From positions 6,532,312 through 6,596,311 of the forward strand of contig KK106981.1 of the NCBI GenBank assembly GCA_000611775.1: 64,000 nt of DNA. The letters are read 5' to 3'. Shown in pieces: positions 60,119 to 64,000 of this stretch (positions are counted from its first letter, which is position 1; every line of letters begins with the position of its first letter). Source of the DNA: Umbilicaria muhlenbergii (lineage: Eukaryota; Ascomycota; Lecanoromycetes; Umbilicariales; Umbilicariaceae). The position numbers and the translations under genes were made by a program. Under the pieces are notes generated by a model. The model worked only from the letters and a program-made list of their open reading frames with translations. It had not been told where the DNA came from and did not search any database.

Positions 60119-60876
60119 TTGAAAACTTTGTCAGCTTTGTTAACCTGATCTCTTATGACAGAGCCTGTGCTCTATGACAAGTACAACAGAGGCTATGATG
60201 TTATGATGTTATGACAAAATCTTTAATAGAGTTATTACATGAATTACATTATCACAGATGTGTCACATTGCAGAGAACACTTAAACACAAAAGCATTTCA
60301 TTTCAGATCTGAAGATTAAAGTGAATCTGAGATCAACATCTTGCACTCAACTTCTCATTAATGCTGCATCAAGTCATCCTCATTTATCTACTTGTCTTTC
60401 ACTGTCTTAAACTCTTCTTCATTACTGTTTAATGAAGCCTTTGACCTCATCTCCTCAACATGCTGATGCTCACAGAGTTCAACGTACTCTTGATGATGAT
60501 GAGATTAATGAGTGTTGAGGATGCAGAGAGCGTGAGCAGTGTTTTTTAACAAGACAGCAAGAGCCTGAATGAACTCCTCAAGATTACTGAATTAACACAT
60601 TTCAACCTTAATGAAGTCAAGAAACTCACGTTGAGGAGTGACTGCAAAAAATGTGAAGAATGTCAATAATGACTGATAAGAGATGACAGCATGAGGAATT
60701 GATCAGTCATCAGGTGTTATACAATAATTAATATATTAATAGTACAACAGTGCAACAGTACAGCAGTATGACAAAATGTTGTATGTATGATAATATGACA
60801 ATATGTCATAGGTATGACAAGTACATCATATTCATATTAAATGAAACAAAATGAAAGAGAATTAAGAAAAGCAGAT

Positions 60877-61410
60877 TTACAGAGTGCTGTCACTCCTTCT
60901 GTCATCATAAGCACACGCGTGCAGAACAACAACATCAAAGCTTTCAAAGATCAAGACAGTGATGATCAGAGACTTCATCATGCATTGATCATGAGGGTTG
61001 CAGAATGATGTGCAATAAGTGCAGGCTGAATTGATTTATGACATGAAGCACTGATCAACTTCAGCTCTTCTGCAAGAGTCACAGTGAGCAGTACTTGACA
61101 GCATGTGACTGAGATTCTTTTAAATCACACACTCATGATGATGACCCTGCTGCATGCACGCTGGCAGTGAGGTATTATCATGACATCACACAGAGCAGAA
61201 ATCACTGCTGAAGACATCATTTAAAGATAAACACTTAACTCTCTTCAGATGTTGAACAGTCAGTTTTATCATCCTGTTTCCTCATCTCTTTCTGAAGGTG
61301 TTGATCATCACAGTTTCATTCACTGACTCTGACTCAGAGCCCTTCTCATCACATTGAGCTCAGAGATTGATGAGCTTCTCTGACAGAGGCAGGTCTTCAC
61401 TGTTGTTCAT
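60877..61410 (-). pseudogene. Antisense cysteine-rich ORF of Gypsy C (fossil)
   Basis: Minus-strand region from an ATG at 61408-61410 to a TAA at 60877-60879, the same 534-bp length as its counterpart in Gypsy B. It carries the same Ser/acid-rich start. A cysteine cluster is visible in part. Broken. Function unknown. Confidence 0.5.
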
Positions 61411-61904
61411 GACTGTGAGTTCAAGAGTTTGATTATTGATTGCTTATATATCATGTTAGCATTCATATGATGTATGACAGGAGGTATGACACTGCAAGAA
61501 TGTTAAATCATGAGCTGCAAGCTTCATGACACTTCCTTCATGAGGTGAACACCTCTGCAATGAGGATGACATCATGAAGTCATCAGGTCACTCAATGAGC
61601 TGTGAAAAAGTTGTGAAAAGTATAACAACATGTTGTAAGAAAGATGATGAAGAAGAAACACAAGAAAAGAGTGTTTTAAACTTATAATAAACATTTTAAT
61701 TTTGATGTTTATGTTAAAAGGAACTTACTGCCAGGCGTGATATCATCACAATTAAGTGAAACATGTGATCAGTTTTACTTTAGCACAGTTTCACATCCTC
61801 ACTCTACATGATCAATCACTTATCAGGTCATCATGATAATGTTTATAATGATGAATTTAAAGTCAATTAACATCAGGGACAGCGTCATGAGAAGGGGAAT
61901 GCTG

Positions 61905-62194
61905 TGTCAGAGCCATCATATATATAGTATGACAGTATGACACTATGATACAACACTATAGTACAACACTATGATATGACATTATAACTTAAATATGATG
62001 ATTCAGCGCTTAGCGCCTTGACATCAAGTGAAAACTCTTCACAAGGAGATGCAGAAACCTGCTTCCTCAGTGATCAGTTTTGTCACTGAATAAAAAATGT
62101 ATAATCATTGCATTGACCTCATCATGACTATATTGCTTATGACATTCTGTTCAAACATCATTATGACACTCTGTCATACACCCCGCCTCTTACA
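61905..62194 (+). repeat. 3' LTR of Gypsy C
   Basis: 290 bp, TGTCAGAGCCATCAT to GCCTCTTACA, followed directly by the GAATA duplication. Confidence 0.92.
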
Positions 62195-62199
62195 GAATA

Positions 62200-63230
62200 G
62201 ATGATTGAGCATTCAACAATCACATGTTAATCTTAAGCATACATTGTTGAAATTGCATGTGAATAGAAGTCAAACCAATTTATATTTAGCTTAAACTAAA
62301 TATCATACAAAGTAGATATTAATGAATGTATAGAACAAAGCAGAAATCTTAAGACTTTGCAGTCATATTTGCACACTTTTGAAAGCTTTTCACTCAGGCT
62401 CAAAAAGCAATGTACTCATCATTAATGTGACTGCTTTAGTCATCAAAAGCCTGCTTTTATATTCACTCATCATCAAAAATCTGCTCATATATTCACTCAA
62501 TTGATTCTGCGCATACTGGAAGTTAATTAGTTGCTAGGGCAATGAATAGGTGACAGCAACAATTAATTAAAAATCAACATACATGCAGCACATTAATTTT
62601 TTCACAATAAAATTTATGCAGAAGCAGTGACATTACCTGTAACTTAATGCTCTTCTGTATTTATTACATGCACTTCACTACTTGATCTGCATTACTCCTA
62701 TCAATGAGTGAATTTGAGGGTATATGACATGAGATAAAAGCAATTCAGCTTGTGCTGAGTAATTATGCTACAGTAATCCCGGTGATCTTTAATCAGTTAT
62801 AGAGTTTAATCTCAACAGTGAGTGAGCACAGGACTGTGTCACTCTTCACATTTTATTTTAACACCCTTCTCTTGAAGGCAAGTTATGAACAGAATATTTC
62901 AATATCATTAACATACTGAAAATTACTTGATAATGTTTTGATAAAGTCTCAATTAACTCATGTCCTCAAGGAAAGACAACACTCAGCTGACTTACTTTGT
63001 CAAACCTTCAGCACTGAAGATGATTCAAAGTTGACACTGCAACACAGAATGACCCCTGCCTGAGCTTTCTTAAAATCATGTCATTTGATGACAACACTGA
63101 GGGTGAGGAAAATCATGAATTAATATTTTAGATATTTTTTGTGTTTGAGAGCAGTTCTTAATTTACATTCCTCAGAATTAATAAGTTTCTGATTCAAGTC
63201 AGGACAATTCATATCTCAGAAAAACAAAAA
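62200..63230. other. No recognisable gene; right flank of Gypsy C
   Basis: AT-rich sequence without open frames, repeats or element ends that I can support. Confidence 0.45.
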
Positions 63231-63239
63231 ACATAATAA

Positions 63240-64000
63240 AACAGATACACATCATGATTATTAACTCACACATATTTAATAATCATTGATCACCTTCACT
63301 GCATCACTGTTCTTTCAAGCAGAGAATCTCTTAATTTCAGTTTCACCTTCAGATCACTTCTTGATATTGAGATGATTATCATTAATTTTCACATGCTGCA
63401 GAGTTTTCTCCTTTAGCACTGCAGTATCAAGCATGCATTGAAATTATTCTTTCACACTTTGCTCTGCATCTTCTGCATTCTTAGCTTTCAAAGTCTTTGA
63501 TCATAAAAGTTGAATAACATTATTCTCTTGAGATACATCTTGTTCTTGACAGAGGTTTTCATCAGTGAACTCTTTGACTGCTTTCATGAACTCTGAGAAT
63601 GAAGATCCTGTGAGGGGCTGCTGTAAATCTTTTAATGTTCCTTGATCTTCTTGTTGTTATCATCATTTGTAGGCTCTCTCCTCTATGACTTAAGTGTGAA
63701 GGTCACATTCCCTCTTATACTGAATTTTTACTTCTGTGAACAGCAATCAATCAAGCACCTGTTGAAACATCTCTGATGTTGAATGATGTTGTGAATGATT
63801 TTTGAAAGAATCCTCATGAGTGCAATCTATCACAGCCTGTTTTGTCACTTGATTTTAATTAACTTGATTTAAGATCTTCTGACCCCCTCAAGTGAGTTCT
63901 GCTGCTGAAATTGAGACAGTATCAGGTGCTGTATATGTTGAAGCTCATGATGACTTCAAAAAAAGTGATTGAGGCTGTCATCACTTGCTCAGGAGATCTT
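63240..64000 (-). pseudogene. Unidentified minus-strand coding relic running off the window
   Basis: The minus strand shows charged, coiled-coil-like coding sequence, for example QQPLTGSSFSEFMKAVKEFT near 63600, then QSVKE and LQHVKINDNHLNIKK near 63370-63470. TGA and other stops break it. It resembles the composition of gag or of a cytoskeletal/nuclear coiled-coil protein, but no family can be named, and neither end is visible. Confidence 0.3.

Larger units (their letters stand above)
53946..62194 (+). mobile_element. Gypsy C: Ty3/Gypsy chromodomain LTR retrotransposon, full-length fossil
   Basis: 8,249 bp with 290-bp LTRs (TGTCA...CTTACA) and a perfect 5-bp target duplication. The plan is 5' LTR, gag, RT, RNase H, integrase, chromodomain-like end, 54-bp tandem repeat, antisense ORF, purine-rich tract (GAGAAGGGGAA near 61890) and 3' LTR. 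It is the sister of Gypsy B. It looks structurally whole but is broken in several dozen places. By eye the LTRs differ at about one base in eight, nearly all transitions, so a clock age would be inflated by the mutation process. Confidence 0.94.

Noticed and set aside
1-64000. TGA read as tryptophan (mitochondrial or alternative code)
   Set aside because: In the decayed kinase and DUF3723 genes TGA falls where the families have arginine as well as tryptophan. TAA/TAG also occur, and spliceosomal-type introns and LTR elements point to nuclear DNA.

Overview
The window looks like a transposon- and pseudogene-filled stretch of a filamentous ascomycete (Pezizomycotina) nuclear genome. It is AT-rich and nearly free of CpG, and it contains no open frame longer than 128 codons. 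Fungal signs are chromodomain-type Ty3/Gypsy LTR elements, short GT-AG introns, and relics of gene families I know from Pezizomycotina: DUF3723, FHA-kinase, KilA-N/APSES, a MADS-like domain and a J-domain protein. Nearly everything coding carries many transition-type changes, and the stops are mostly TGA. This points to a RIP-like or methylation-driven process. I see no intact recognisable host gene, no tRNA or rRNA, and no CRISPR.

Layout. Gypsy A (+) spans 458-15399 with a perfect 5-bp target duplication (TGTTA). Gypsy B (-) sits at 7031-15368 inside A's 3' LTR, with its own duplication (TATCC/TATCT). From 15405 to 53940 lies a graveyard of host-type genes. It holds an unidentified minus-strand gene split by A, and an FHA-kinase-KilA-N/APSES gene (16363-19890). 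Next come an unknown gene (about 21090-22140), a spliced unknown (26960-27990) and an 84-bp minisatellite. A DUF3723 gene follows, broken into opposite-strand halves (28950-30772 minus, 31840-32691 plus) by two inverted ~1-kb TIR elements. After it come a kinase-like gene (33960-35141), a 128-codon minus ORF, a Tc1/mariner-like MITE (37350-38044), a MADS-like domain, a J-domain gene (40893-42604), two unidentified minus-strand genes (44405-45166 and 46720-47243), several minisatellites and an acidic ORF. Gypsy C (+, same family as B) fills 53946-62194 with a perfect GAATA duplication. The tail (62200-64000) holds an unidentified minus-strand coding relic.

Points of most interest: (1) the DUF3723 gene appears to have been inverted by recombination between inverted copies of a DNA element; (2) one long frame combines FHA, kinase and two KilA-N/APSES-like DNA-binding domains; (3) both Gypsy families carry an antisense cysteine-cluster ORF between integrase and 3' LTR; (4) the mutation signature is not the classic CpA-to-TpA RIP. 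All identifications are by eye from translated motifs; no database search was possible.
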